Below are positions 9,519-19,893 of a stretch of 64,000 nt of DNA, in pieces. The stretch covers positions 2,666,001 through 2,730,000 of the forward strand of contig NZ_CP074572.1 in assembly GCF_018394335.1 (NCBI RefSeq), read 5' to 3'. A program made the translations under genes and the position numbers. The number at the start of each line of letters is the position of its first letter. The stretch's first letter is position 1. Below the pieces are notes generated by a model. The model had not been told where the DNA came from and did not search any database. It saw only the letters and a program-made list of their open reading frames with translations. The stretch comes from Shewanella dokdonensis (GTDB lineage Bacteria; Pseudomonadota; Gammaproteobacteria; Enterobacterales; Shewanellaceae).

Positions 9519-9545
9519 AAAGCACAGCTTTAGCTGTGCTTTTTT
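9519..9545 (+). terminator. rho-independent terminator of the DUF4382 gene
   Basis: Perfect ten-base stem AAAGCACAGC / GCTGTGCTTT with loop TTTA, ending in a run of Ts. It lies 17 bases after the stop codon and separates this gene from the convergent DUF3137 gene. Confidence 0.85.
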
Positions 9546-9558
9546 GTGCGATGTACCG

Positions 9559-10620
9559 TCAGAAGTTATTGTCGTTATACACCAGTAATTGATGGATTGT
9601 GTGCAGTGCCGCATCCAGTTTTACCAGACGGGTCTGCTGTTGCAGTAAGCTGAGAAATGCCTGCGCGTCTTCAAGCCCCAGCGGGCAGGGGACATTGGCA
9701 AAATCGCTGTCGGCCACTGTTAGACATAACTCGGCTTGTGAGTTGAACTCCAGATTGAGCTTGCGCAGTTTTTGCCCCAACTGCTGAAGTTGTTCGACCA
9801 CGGCGGGTTTGAAAAATTTGGCAGCTGTCATTTCTGATCCGGCCAACACTTTGAATTGTTTGCGAAAGTCCAGTGATGCTGGTTCCCATTTTATGCCGCG
9901 TTGGCCACTATTGCTGTAACCGAGGATGTTGAGATCGCGGGTAAAACCAAAGGACATTATGACGCCATATCGGTGGTAATGCGTGTAGGTGGTACGGGTG
10001 TGGCTGCGGCCTTTGCTATCCGTTGTGGTAGTGGTGTGTTTATCCACGTAATGAAAATCGAACAGCTGATAGTCAAACTGATGCTGTTCGCCCTGGTAAT
10101 GCCCTTGGCATAACCAGTCAATGCTGCGCTTATGGTTGCCGCGATTGAACTCACAAAAACGCCGCTCAAATTCACGGGCTTTGGTTTCTGGCTGACAGGA
10201 TAATTCTTGTAACTGATTATCCAACAATAGATTTTTATGCCAGATGGCATCGACCAGTCCCTTGAGCCGTTGATAGCGGGAGAGCAACAACCAGGTGCCA
10301 ATAACCGTTAGCAGTACAAATGGCGACCAAGGGCCAAAGGGGAGCTGATATAGTGGACGAATGAGCCACCACAGGCTATTCAACATTTCAGGCGGCAAGG
10401 CATTGAGCTGACCACTGTCCAGCAGCCATAGCAGCAGAATGAGCAGCAGTCCGCCAAGCGTCATGCTCCAGGGCCAGCGATTGTTGTAACGGATTGGCCC
10501 GTGAAAATTCAACGCGGGTTGCAGCAAGGCATACAGGCCGGTTTCATCATGAACGCCAGCGAGAGATTGCTTCATGTGCCGCAGCAACTGATCGATTTTT
10601 TGGTTATTGGATGTGGTCAT
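9559..10620 (-). CDS. DUF3137 family membrane protein
   Basis: A 353-residue protein with two transmembrane segments (about residues 50-70 and 98-115) followed by a large soluble domain containing FDYQLFDFHYVDKHTTTTTD, a pattern found in DUF3137 proteins that lie beside LemA genes. The function is unknown. It follows lemA by 97 bases on the same strand and is probably co-expressed with it. A strong palindrome lies in the gap. Confidence 0.75.
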   Translation of the reverse strand: MTTSNNQKIDQLLRHMKQSLAGVHDETGLYALLQPALNFHGPIRYNNRWPWSMTLGGLLLILLLWLLDSGQLNALPPEMLNSLWWLIRPLYQLPFGPWSPFVLLTVIGTWLLLSRYQRLKGLVDAIWHKNLLLDNQLQELSCQPETKAREFERRFCEFNRGNHKRSIDWLCQGHYQGEQHQFDYQLFDFHYVDKHTTTTTDSKGRSHTRTTYTHYHRYGVIMSFGFTRDLNILGYSNSGQRGIKWEPASLDFRKQFKVLAGSEMTAAKFFKPAVVEQLQQLGQKLRKLNLEFNSQAELCLTVADSDFANVPCPLGLEDAQAFLSLLQQQTRLVKLDAALHTIHQLLVYNDNNF

Positions 10621-10670
10621 TACGGCTATCTGTCAGGCATGTGGCCCTATCCTGCTGATGAGATAAACAC

Positions 10671-10691
10671 TGGCCAGCACGGTGCTGGCCA
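10671..10691. repeat. 21-base palindrome between lemA and the DUF3137 gene
   Basis: Arms TGGCCAGCAC and GTGCTGGCCA around a single central base form a perfect inverted repeat. There is no T tract, so it is not a classical terminator. It could be an RNA processing or stability hairpin in the lemA-DUF3137 transcript, or a protein site. Confidence 0.7.
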
Positions 10692-10717
10692 TAAGACAGT
10701 GGTTCACGGTTATGCCA

Positions 10718-11287
10718 TTAGAAGTTGGGCTTATATTCGAATCCGGCTGATGCTTCGCTGTCATCGAATGTGTCCAGCCGATGCTTGTGCGTAAACATGT
10801 TGTTTATCATGCTGTTGGGAAACACCTCAATACCGGTGTTGAATAGTTCAACATTACGGTTGAAGATGCGTACTGCCGCGCCGATGTTTTCTTGCTGCTC
10901 GGTGATTTCATGCATCAGTTTGCTGAACAGTTCATTGGCTTTTAACTCCGGGTAGGCCTCAACAGCAATATTCAAGCCCTTAACTACCTCGCTCATATGG
11001 CCTTCAGCCTTAGCCAAGCTTTTAGTGTCGATGGTGTCGCTGGAAAGCGCTGCCAAGGCACTGCGCAGTGCGGTGACTTTTTCTAGCAAGCCTTTTTCAT
11101 ATTCACTGTACTGCGCCGCCACTTGCTCCAGCGATGGCAGGATCTTGTTCTTTTGCCGCTCTTGCGCAATGACATCGCTCCAGGCGCGCTGCGTGGCGTT
11201 ATAACGGCCAATAATACTATTGTGGATCACGATAACTGCCAGCACTGCTGCTGCAAGCAAAATGACTAACACGAGCAGAGAACTCAT
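10718..11287 (-). CDS. lemA: LemA family protein
   Basis: A 189-residue protein with an N-terminal membrane anchor (residues 3-24) and the LemA helical domain (IIGRYNATQRAWSDVIAQERQKNKILPSLEQVAAQYSEYEKG; later FNRNVELFNTGIEVFPNSM). LemA proteins are inner-membrane anchored with an outward-facing helical bundle, and their function is poorly defined. First gene of a leftward pair with DUF3137. The ATG at 11287 is preceded by AAGGAAAG. Confidence 0.9.
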   Translation of the reverse strand: MSSLLVLVILLAAAVLAVIVIHNSIIGRYNATQRAWSDVIAQERQKNKILPSLEQVAAQYSEYEKGLLEKVTALRSALAALSSDTIDTKSLAKAEGHMSEVVKGLNIAVEAYPELKANELFSKLMHEITEQQENIGAAVRIFNRNVELFNTGIEVFPNSMINNMFTHKHRLDTFDDSEASAGFEYKPNF

Positions 11288-11449
11288 TTTCTTTCCTTAA
11301 AAATGTGGATGTCGTAACTGCTGCCTACTGTAGCAGATTGCACGTCAATTATTGAATCGGTATTAACTAACATATTGAATCTCTTCTATTGAAGCGATAG
11401 TTTAAGCAAGAGAAGCTGTTACAGCACAAAATATCAGGGAGTCGATACC

Positions 11450-11962
11450 ATGTTAACTACTGTGCCGTCAAAGACGCTAGGAGCTGAAATCTTACTGGTG
11501 CAGTCGCGTTGGCAAAATATCTGTTATCGCGGTGCATGGCTGCTGGAAAAGTTCTGGCTAATGTTATTCGGGGCAGTGACTGTCGTGTGTTGGCATTATC
11601 CGCTGTCTTTGTTGCTAGCATGGGTGCTTCCAGCAGCCAGCATGCTGGTGTTGTTTGGCGTCATCACGCTCTGGCTGATGCTGTTTAACCGCGGTGATGG
11701 CAAGCTGATAGAGTTTGGCGTGCGTCTGGATAATGCCGGTATCTGTATTATCCACTATGGTGAGTCGCAGTTTATTGCCTGGTCGGAACTGCGAGCGTAC
11801 CGCATCGAGCAGGGGTTGTTCTGGCCGCGAAAGTTTCAACTTAAACTCGGTGATGGCAGTGTGGTGGAATTTGGTTACTTGTGCTTGTCTAAACGCCAAC
11901 GCCAGCAGTTGTGTCACGAGTTGTCTTGCCGCTTGGGGCAGCCACTAGACAGTTTATCCTAG
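11450..11962 (+). CDS. small membrane protein of unknown function
   Basis: A 170-residue protein. Two closely spaced transmembrane helices (about residues 30-50 and 55-78) are followed by a soluble beta-rich tail with ESQFIAWSELRAYRIEQGLFWPRKFQL, which resembles the PH-like C-terminal part of YcxB-type proteins. The family assignment is tentative. It stands alone between lemA (divergent) and the signal peptidase gene. Confidence 0.6.
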   Translation: MLTTVPSKTLGAEILLVQSRWQNICYRGAWLLEKFWLMLFGAVTVVCWHYPLSLLLAWVLPAASMLVLFGVITLWLMLFNRGDGKLIEFGVRLDNAGICIIHYGESQFIAWSELRAYRIEQGLFWPRKFQLKLGDGSVVEFGYLCLSKRQRQQLCHELSCRLGQPLDSLS

Positions 11963-12051
11963 GCCAGATTGAACCCAGCCACGAGCCAATGGTCAGACAC
12001 TTCAACAACCGTTAATGGTACTGCCTGCCAATTGACAGAAGGAACTACACT

Positions 12052-12701
12052 ATGCGCAATTTTGTCGGTAAATTGCTACGCGAGAATCGCTCGTTACTGC
12101 TGTTTATTTTGCTGATGTCGGTGTTCCGTAGCGCGGTGGCTGACTGGAATACCGTGCCTACTGGTTCAATGAAACCCACCATTGTTGAGGGTGATAGGAT
12201 TCTGGTGGACAAAGCGGCTTATGATATCCGTTTACCCTTTACCCATATCTCGCTGGTAAAACTGGCCGACCCGCAGCGTGGCGACATTATTGTGTTTGAC
12301 TCGGCGGCCGCGGGTAAAAAGCTGGTTAAGCGCGTGGTTGCCATTCCGGGGATGTAGTCGCGATGGATCATAACCGCGTGTACCTTAACGGTAAGGCGCT
12401 CAGTTATCAGGCGCTCAATGGTGATAACCACACCACTGATGTGCAAGAAGACTTGGCGGGCATCAAACATCTTATTCGCATTCACAATAATGGCTCGACA
12501 CTTTCTAGCTTTCCGGCGGTGACTGTGCCAGCTGGCTATTATCTGGCACTCGGTGATAACCGCGATAACAGTGCTGATTCTCGGGTCATCGGTTTTGTGC
12601 CGCGACAGGAGATTGTTGGACGTAGCCGCAGTGTGGTGATGTCACTGAACTACGATAACTACTATCTGCCACGACCAGAGCGCTTTTTACATACGCTTTG
12701 A
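12052..12701 (+). CDS. lepB: signal peptidase I (S26A), broken by one missing base
   Basis: Inner-membrane leader peptidase of about 216 residues after repair. One N-terminal transmembrane segment is followed by the catalytic Ser in TGSMKPTI and the catalytic Lys in KLVKRVVAIPG. The C-terminal box GDNRDNSADSRVIGFVP is conserved. The frame is lost at the G4 run 12348-12351; a fifth G gives AIPGDVVAMDHNRVYLNG. It is shorter than the main LepB of gammaproteobacteria (about 320 residues) and is therefore probably an accessory signal peptidase, so the symbol is provisional. No substrate gene adjoins it. Confidence 0.8.
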
Positions 12702-12780
12702 GGTATTTATGGTGGCTCTGATAAACAAGAGCAACCTGTCAAATCTGCTACCGCAGTAACACCAATATCTCGACGTGAAT

Positions 12781-12804
12781 GGTGATTAACCTAACTTAAT
12801 CACC
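12781..12804. repeat. inverted repeat between convergent genes
   Basis: Arms GGTGATTAA and TTAATCACC with a six-base loop. It lies between the signal peptidase and TonB receptor genes, which converge here. No long T tract follows on either strand, so termination is possible but unproven. Confidence 0.5.
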
Positions 12805-12897
12805 ATCACTATCATCACATTGCGGTTCGCTATCTGATGCTTGGACGCACTGGATGGGTTACCCACAGTCAGAAAGCGAGCTGCGCATTATCAACCG

Positions 12898-15096
12898 TTA
12901 AAACTTGTACTTGAGCGACAAGGTCACATTCCTTGGCTCGGCGTAGGCAAGTTGGGTATAGAAGCCTATCTGACTGTAATAGGTTTTATCGAACAGGTTG
13001 TCGATATTTAACTGTGCAGATAGATTCGAATTGATGTCATAGCGCGCCATCAGATTTACCAGTGCATAAGCACCTTGCGTCACGCGCTCGTTCATTCCGT
13101 TTCCTTCATTCGTGACATCGGTATAGCTTTTACCTTCCCAGTTAACACCGCCGCCGACAGTTAAGCCTTGCCAGTGGTAGGTCGTAAATAAACGGAATAG
13201 TTTGTTAGGAAAGCGCGTGTTTACCGCATTGGATTCACCATCGCCATTTTCTGCAGATGCGTCAAACTGGGTATAGTTAGCACTGATTTTCCAGTTGTCG
13301 GTGATATCGCCCACCATCTCCAGCTCGAAGCCTTTACTGGTAACACCTTTGGCGGCTCGGTAGGCAATGAGTTGTTCGTTTGTGGGGGTAAAGTCAGTGT
13401 CTTCGACAGCGTAATTTTCCTGCTCGGTGCGAAACAGCGTGACAGTAAAATGTAAGGCATCATCAAAAAACTGACTTTTAACGCCGGCCTCGTAGTTAAT
13501 GCCCGTGAGTGGATCAAGATAACGGCCTTGGGCATCCTTGGCATTTTGCGGTTGAAATATCTCGGTGTAACTGGCGTACAGCGTATAGTTTTCCGTCAAA
13601 TCGTAGAGCGCGCCAAAATAAGGCACCACCACCCCATTGTTGCCGTAACTGTCATCTGCCAGATGATCAACGCGTTCCCAGTCGGCGATACGACTTCCCG
13701 CAATGACCTTGAAATCATCTGTGAGCCACAGCCTGGTTGCTAAATAATATCCGGTTTGCTTGGTCGATTCCGCTTGATAAGGCGCACGATTATCCCAACT
13801 CGGTTCCGCGTAATTACCATCCCATTCAAAAAAGTTGCCCACATCGGCCGCGTTGCTGTAAGTGTAATTGTAGTAATCAAAATCCTGCTTACTGTGGGTG
13901 CTCCCCAACACCAGCTCGTGCTCGCGCCCCAAGAGTGCATATTGCCCGGTTAAACGGACACCAAAGTCATCCTGTACGCGTTTATTATCATAGCGGGCAG
14001 GCATTGCGCCCATCCCCATGCCGGTTTCACGGTCTGGTAAGCCATACAGGTACAGCAGCTTCATATCTGAGCTACTTTGCGTGCGATTGTAATTGAAGCG
14101 GGCGGCCCAATGGTCATTGAATTGATGTTTAAGATTTACAAAGTAGGTTTTATGCTTGGTTGCCCATGAGGTCCAGTTGGCCCCCACGGTTTTAGAGCGA
14201 TCCCAATCGGTACGACTGCCATCACTAAAGAAAATCGGCAGGCCGCCCCATTGTGATGCAGTCGGATCGTTATCTTGATAACTGGCCCCGATGCTCAGCA
14301 GCGTTTGCTCGGTTATATCCGCATCCACCACCCCATAAAGCACCGATTTTTTATTTCCGGCGTAATCCACGTAAGAATCGCCGTCTTCATAGACCATAAC
14401 GGTACGGCCGCGAATGGAGCCGGATTCATTCAGTGCATTACTTAAATCTACTTCCGCGTGATAGGTATTCCAACGGCTGGCACTGACCGAGGCGTAACCA
14501 TCAAACACTGCGCTATCGGCATGTTTGCGGACAAGGTTGATTGATGCCGACGGCTGCCCAGCACCGGTTAACAAGCCGGTGGCGCCACGCACAATTTCTA
14601 CTCGCTCATAAAGTGCGGTATCGGTTTGGGTTTCACCTGCACTTGAACCTCCTGACCAGTTCACCGGAATACCATCAATTTGATAGTTATCAATGTCAAA
14701 ACCGCGTGAGGAAAAGGAGTTGCGGGAACTGTCAAAGGCTCGCGATGAAACACCGGCAGCACTATTAATAACATCGGTGAGTGAACCCAGTCCTAAATCA
14801 ATAATCTGTTGATCTGTGATAATACTGACGGACTGTGGGGTTTCCTGTAGCGTCAGTCCTAACCCGGTAGCGGTATCCAGTTTATCATTAACAATGTATT
14901 TCCCTTCCACCAGAACCACTTCAATATCTTTCTTTTTGTCCTCCCGTTGCTCCTTATCTGGCTCTTGTCCAACCGCCAGATTACTGCTGAGCAATAGCGA
15001 AATGGCAAACGAAACAAGAGAAAGCTTATGGGGGCATTTGCATGTAATAGAATGATGACTCATAGCATCTGGTGTTTTAGTACAAGTTTTATCCAT
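12898..15096 (-). CDS. TonB-dependent siderophore receptor
   Basis: Outer-membrane receptor of about 732 residues. After the signal sequence (core near LSLVSFAISLLLSSNLAVG) comes the plug domain with TLQETPQSVSIITDQQI and the conserved RGFDIDNYQIDGIPV and ERVEIVRGATGLLTGAGQPSASINL motifs, then a 22-strand barrel ending in the terminal Phe (LSLKYKF). It resembles FhuE/FpvA-type ferric siderophore receptors. The ATG at 15096 has AAAGGAAAG upstream; a longer frame to 15150 lacks a site. A perfect Fur box lies 130 bases upstream, so iron repression is expected. Confidence 0.9.
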   Translation of the reverse strand: MDKTCTKTPDAMSHHSITCKCPHKLSLVSFAISLLLSSNLAVGQEPDKEQREDKKKDIEVVLVEGKYIVNDKLDTATGLGLTLQETPQSVSIITDQQIIDLGLGSLTDVINSAAGVSSRAFDSSRNSFSSRGFDIDNYQIDGIPVNWSGGSSAGETQTDTALYERVEIVRGATGLLTGAGQPSASINLVRKHADSAVFDGYASVSASRWNTYHAEVDLSNALNESGSIRGRTVMVYEDGDSYVDYAGNKKSVLYGVVDADITEQTLLSIGASYQDNDPTASQWGGLPIFFSDGSRTDWDRSKTVGANWTSWATKHKTYFVNLKHQFNDHWAARFNYNRTQSSSDMKLLYLYGLPDRETGMGMGAMPARYDNKRVQDDFGVRLTGQYALLGREHELVLGSTHSKQDFDYYNYTYSNAADVGNFFEWDGNYAEPSWDNRAPYQAESTKQTGYYLATRLWLTDDFKVIAGSRIADWERVDHLADDSYGNNGVVVPYFGALYDLTENYTLYASYTEIFQPQNAKDAQGRYLDPLTGINYEAGVKSQFFDDALHFTVTLFRTEQENYAVEDTDFTPTNEQLIAYRAAKGVTSKGFELEMVGDITDNWKISANYTQFDASAENGDGESNAVNTRFPNKLFRLFTTYHWQGLTVGGGVNWEGKSYTDVTNEGNGMNERVTQGAYALVNLMARYDINSNLSAQLNIDNLFDKTYYSQIGFYTQLAYAEPRNVTLSLKYKF

Positions 15097-15538
15097 CGGA
15101 ACTTTCCTTTCATTACCTGTTTCGTCTGGGGTCATATCCAAATCAATCAAAGAGCAAAATGTGCATTCAGCTCATTCACTTGAATTATCAAGGAGCAAAT
15201 CATACACAATATTAAATAAATATTAATGATAATTATTATCATTTGTGATCATTGTCCGGGTTATCGCATCTGAGGTATCAAAAGTGTGTTGGTTAGGTCT
15301 TATGGCGGTAGTGATTCATGACTGGCGGACGAGCAAAACAGTCTGGCAAGGATGGGCGCATCAATACGCTATAAAGATCCGCCGTGGCTCTTGCCGTTTG
15401 GCGCTGAGTTACGAATCAAGGGATGGCGGTTTTGCCCGATGGTGAAACAACAATGAGCGCTGTCATGTTGGCCGCGGCGTCAATAACCGCCGCCGACTGA
15501 TGATGCGGCGGCTTTGCTATTGTCTGTGAACGGGGGTT
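15097..15538. other. intergenic region with Fur box and GC-rich hairpin
   Basis: Holds the promoter of the TonB receptor at 12898-15096, including the Fur box at 15225-15243. Near 15490-15520 a GC-rich hairpin (arms of the type GCCGCCG/CGGCGGC) follows the end of the next receptor gene and may terminate that operon. The short open frame 15245-15445 has no support. Confidence 0.5.
15225..15243. promoter_or_regulatory. Fur box
   Basis: Perfect 9-1-9 palindrome AATGATAAT-T-ATTATCATT, very close to the classical Fur consensus. It lies upstream of the leftward TonB receptor gene that starts at 15096. Confidence 0.85.
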
Positions 15539-17721
15539 TTAAAAGTTATATTTGATGCTAATGGTGGCCGTTCTTGGCTCGCCAGGTTGTGTCCATAGCG
15601 CGGCATACGAACTGACAAAGTAGCGCTTATCCAATAAGTTGTTGATTGACGCATTCACTTGCCAGTTTTGCCCGAGGTGCTGAGTGGCAAAAATACGCAC
15701 TAAGGTGTATTGCGGCAGTTCGTAAGCGGGTGACACTGAGTCGCCTAGGCGTTGGTCCACATAGGTGGTGTTAATGCCAGCTCTGGCACTGTGGCCAAAT
15801 AATGCAAAGTCCTGCGTCAGGGTCAGATTCAGTTTATGTTTGGGAATATTCACGAGCGGGCTGCCTTTGGGGATATTCACTCCCCAATCGGCATTGATAA
15901 TGGCATTGGCGGTGACCGCATCGGTGTAGGCGTAGGCAATCGCTAGTTGTGTGTTGTCGGTGAGCCAGGCATTAAGATCCAGCTCTATGCCCTTGCTGGT
16001 GGCTTTGCCTAAGGCGGCGGTGTAACCGGTATTGACGGGATCTGCTGCCAGAATATTAGATTTTTCGGCACGAAACAGCGCCAGTGTGCCGCTGACGTTG
16101 TTGTCAAATAGCGCAAATTTAGTACCGATTTCCCAAGACTTACTGTTTTCTGGATCGAACGCAATGCCGTTCACATCCGTTCCTGTATTAGGACGGAAAC
16201 CTTCGGCATAACTGACATATAAGCTCACGTTAGCATCGGCTTGAATACCAGCCCCGCGCGCGGATTAAGGGTATTTTGCGTCTGATGGGTACTGAGGTCT
16301 GTGAGGCTACTGTTAATCCGCTGCTCAAAGTGATCAAAGCGCATACCTAATAGCGCTTTCCAGCGTGCGGACAGGTCAAGTTGATCTTGTAGATAAATAC
16401 CTGTTGCCCGCTGTTTTTCATGATCATCATTGGTGATTGACAGTGCGGGGGCCGTTTGGCCGTAGCGGGGATGCTCGATGTTTATGCTATAGCGATTGTC
16501 TCCAGGTGTCACTCGCCAGCGTTTTAACAGCGAGTCCAATTGGTAGTGATAGCCGTCAACGCCCAATAAGATGTGGTGGGTTACCAGCGCCTGCAAGGCA
16601 CCGCTGACTTCCAGTTTGGCGGACAGATCCTGGGCATCGTAATCGCGCCAACGCCGTTGTCTGGACAGCGTGGTGCCATCCAGATACAGCAGTTGTCTGG
16701 CGCTGGAAAGTTCAGCTTCTGAAGAATAGCCTTCCAGTGACGAATCTCGAAACCCTAGGCCTGCAAGCAGTTGCCAGCTATAGCCTAGCTCATGGGTCAA
16801 GGTGAGTTGGTGCCCCGAAGCCTGCACGTGCATCGGCCCATCCGCAGGTTCACCATAGAAACGCTGGATATTGGCCCGCTTGAAGTGGTTGTCTTGGATC
16901 ACAACGCCACGGTCGAAGGGGATCTTTTGATCCAGCAGTTCCAACTCATAACTGAGTTTACTGCGGTCGTTGATAAGGTAATCCACTGACGGCGAGAAAA
17001 ACCATTTCTTGGAATGAATCGTGTCGCGAAAACTACCGTTATCTTCATAGGCGCCATTCACCCGGAATGCCAGTTGCTCATTTATAGCATTGGTATAGTC
17101 GGCTTCGGCTCGATAGTGGTCATAACTCGCCGCCGAGAGCTGCACATAACCTGCGGGTGAAAACTGCGGTTTTTTGGTGATGATGTTGATAGTGCCACCC
17201 GGTTCACTGCGACCATATAAGGCTGAACCTGGGCCTTTTAGCACCTCGATGCTCTGGATATTCACAGTATCTCGTTTGCCACTGTAGCCACGCCCGGCGC
17301 TATAGCCGTTGATGAGATAGCCGCCAGGAAGGTTTTCATCCCCGGCAAAACCACGGATGGCAAAACTGTCCCATAATCCGCCTAAGGTATTTTGTCTGGA
17401 GATACCACTGGCTAAATCAATGGTGTTCTGAAAATCGCTGAGCCCTTGGTCATTGAGCGTGTCGCTAGTAATGACATTAATGGCTTGTGGCAGCGCGCTG
17501 AGCGGCACATCACCGCGAAAAGGCATGCGTTGTGACACCACGCTAATCCTTTCAATCTCGCGGCTTTGGCTAGTGTCCGCAGTTGCGGCATTCTTGTCTT
17601 CGGTAGTATTTGCTGCGCTGCATCCGGGCCAGCAACATAGCAATAAAGCGCTACTGAGTGCGGTAAATTGGCCATATAAAGTGTGGTCACGCCAACTGGC
17701 GATTAACGTTTTCACGGGCAT
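15539..17721 (-). CDS. TonB-dependent siderophore/metallophore receptor, broken by one missing base
   Basis: Outer-membrane receptor of about 727 residues after repair. It has a signal peptide (LSSALLLCCWPGCSAA), a plug with SALPQAINVITSDTL and IEVLKGPGSALYGRSEPGGTINI, and a barrel ending ATISIKYNF. The frame breaks near 16237: one extra C on the plus strand restores FKPDANVSLYVSYAEGFRPN. The start MPVKTL at 17721 lies inside the end of the ATPase gene (35-base overlap), so the receptor is the last gene of the ABC importer operon. This links the receptor directly with the peptide-type importer. Confidence 0.85.
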
Positions 17722-19099
17722 AATCCTGAAGGTAGATAATGTGGTCGCAGACTTTGCTAAGTTGCATTTCATCGTGACTTATCAGCAGCAGTGCACACTG
17801 CTGCTGGCGGGCAGTGTGCACTAACAGCTGAATGATCTGTTTGGCGGTGATGGGATCGAGTCTTGATGTTGGTTCATCGGCAACTAACAATTTGGGTGCC
17901 AGTAACAGCGCCCGCAGTAACGCAATCCGTTGTAGTTCTCCGCCACTGACATTGTGGCTGCTACGCCTTAGCAGCGAAGGATCAAGCGCTAGCTGTGATA
18001 GTAATTGCGGTATTGGTGCCGAGGTCAGATGGTGCCGCTGCCGCACGTCATCGAGCAGGGTTTGCAGCGATACCGAGGCACTAAAACTGCTGGGCGGATC
18101 CTGATAGAGTTTCAGTTTCTGATGCCTTGGCACTTGCGTGTGCCAGATAATGCTGCCAGCACTGGGGGCAGCAACCCCAGCAGCGTATCGCCAAGGGTGC
18201 TTTTACCACAGCCACTGTCACCAAATAGCCCGACGATTTCGCCGCGATGCAGTGAAAATGACAGCTCACGAAACAGCGTTTTCCCTTGACGTTGCTGCGC
18301 CAACTGCTGAACGGTTAGCAGGGGTTCGCCGCGGTTGTTGGATGTCAGTGGCGGCCAGTGACTTGGCTCGGCGGCAATTAGCGCTTTGGTATAAGGATGC
18401 GTCGGCTGTGTCAGCACCGCTGCTGCGGCACCTTGCTCCAACACCTGACCTTGACGCATCACCATAATGCGGCCACCCAGTTGTTGCGCCACCGCCACAT
18501 CGTGGGTAATGGTCAGTAGTCCGCCTGTGCGGGTTTGTGTTTGCAACAACTGCACTATGCTGTCCCGCTGCCGGGTATCTAAGCCTTTTGTGGGCTCATC
18601 GGCGATGACGATACTGGCTCCGGCGGCGGTTGCCGCAGCAAAGGCGAGGCGTTGTGCCATGCCGCCGGATAACTGTGACGGTAACTGCTGCTGGCAGTTG
18701 CTCAGTCCCAGTGCTGTCAGTTGGGCTTTGGCGGTTTTCAGCGCCTGAGCTGCCGGGAGCGCTAATACTTCATGATAGACCTCGGCCACCTGTTGCAGAC
18801 TCGGCATGACCGGATCCAGTGACTGCCAGGGTTCCTGTGGCAACATGGTTAGCTGACGCCCCCAGAAGCTGCGCCGTTGCGTTGCCGTAAGCGGCTGGCC
18901 ATTGATGGCAATGCTGCCATGACTCGTCAGCTCGGGGGGAGGGTGCCCATAATGGCCTGTGCGAGCAGACTTTTACCGGAACCGGTTTCCCCAGAATCGT
19001 CAGTGGTTCGCCTTGATGGAGGCTCAGCGACAATGGATGTAGCAAGGTCGTGGTGCTGGCACAAATCGTTAATTCGTTAATGGTAATGAGTGGCTTCAT
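17687..19099 (-). CDS. fused double ATP-binding protein of a peptide/metallophore-type ABC importer, three missing bases
   Basis: Repaired length about 471 residues with two ATPase domains in tandem. Domain 1 has Walker A GETGSGKS, signature LSGGMAQRL and Walker B IVIADEPTKGLD. Domain 2 has Walker A GDSGCGKST, signature VSGGELQRI and Walker B LLVADEPTSRLD. Dpp/Opp/Cnt systems usually use two separate ATPases (DppD and DppF); here they are one chain. The frame is broken at the C4 run 18989-18992, the G6 run 18934-18939 and the G5 run 18164-18168 (plus strand); one extra base at each gives a continuous protein. Both ends overlap the neighbouring genes. Confidence 0.85.
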
Positions 19100-19893
19100 G
19101 CTTTTTGTCCTGCCAGCAGATTAAACCCCAGTACCATCAACAGCAGTACACATAGCGGCTGCAATAACACCCAACTTGCTTCAGAAAAATAGGGGAATAG
19201 TTCGACGATCATCAGCCCAAGTTCCGCTGTAGGTGGCTTAAGCCCGGCATAAACAAAGCCGGTGGAAGCCATCATCAGTACCGATGTGGCGGCACCAAAT
19301 GCCGCCAGTGTTAGCACATTGCTGGCAATGGCCGGCCAGATATGGCGCCGAAACAGATACCAGCGACTAAACCCCAGCATCAAAGAGGACTGCAACTCAG
19401 GCCCCTGGAGCAGCGGTTGCACACTGGCTCTGACCACGCGGAAGTATTCCACCCACAGTGTCAGTGAAATGCCTAGATACAGCATGGCAAAGGAGCCTGG
19501 CGCAATCCCGGCGATCAGCAACACCAGCACTAGTCCGGGCAACGCCATTACGGTATTGGCAATAAAATTGATCAAAGCATCGAGTCGTCGACCGCCCCAA
19601 GCGGCGATAACGCCAGCGGCTACGCCAATCAGCGCCGAAGAGGTGACACACAACAGGCTCAGTCCAAATGACAACCTGACGGCAGCCGCCAACCGCGCCA
19701 GCATATCGCGACCAAACTGATCGGAACCCAGCGGCAGTGCGGTGCTGATAGGGGCAAAACTGTGTTGTAAATGCTGCACGTTCGGTTGATGGTGGCCTAA
19801 CAATGGCACTAGCCAGGCCGACAGCAGTAGCAGTGATAGAATTGCCGCCCCCAGCCATTGGCCATAACTGAGCTTAGGTAAAGGTGTTAGCAT
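19096..19893 (-). CDS. ABC importer permease (DppC/NikC type)
   Basis: A 265-residue inner-membrane permease with five or six helices. The N-terminal motif HSFAPISTALPLGSDQFGRDMLARLAAAVR is typical of DppC/OppC/NikC proteins, and the EAA loop is seen as ELQSSLMLGFSRWYLFRRHIWP. It pairs with the preceding permease to form the channel. Its start overlaps the end of the upstream permease gene and its stop overlaps the ATPase start. Confidence 0.9.
   Translation of the reverse strand: MLTPLPKLSYGQWLGAAILSLLLLSAWLVPLLGHHQPNVQHLQHSFAPISTALPLGSDQFGRDMLARLAAAVRLSFGLSLLCVTSSALIGVAAGVIAAWGGRRLDALINFIANTVMALPGLVLVLLIAGIAPGSFAMLYLGISLTLWVEYFRVVRASVQPLLQGPELQSSLMLGFSRWYLFRRHIWPAIASNVLTLAAFGAATSVLMMASTGFVYAGLKPPTAELGLMIVELFPYFSEASWVLLQPLCVLLLMVLGFNLLAGQKA

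Noticed and set aside
17687..19099. Three separate ATPase gene fragments as pseudogenes
   Set aside because: Each break is repaired by one base in a homopolymer and yields continuous, complete ABC domains, which fits sequencing error better than decay.
19262..19858. Open frames overlapping the DppC-type permease on both strands (152 and 153 codons)
   Set aside because: The permease frame carries the EAA loop and membrane helices; the others are shadows.
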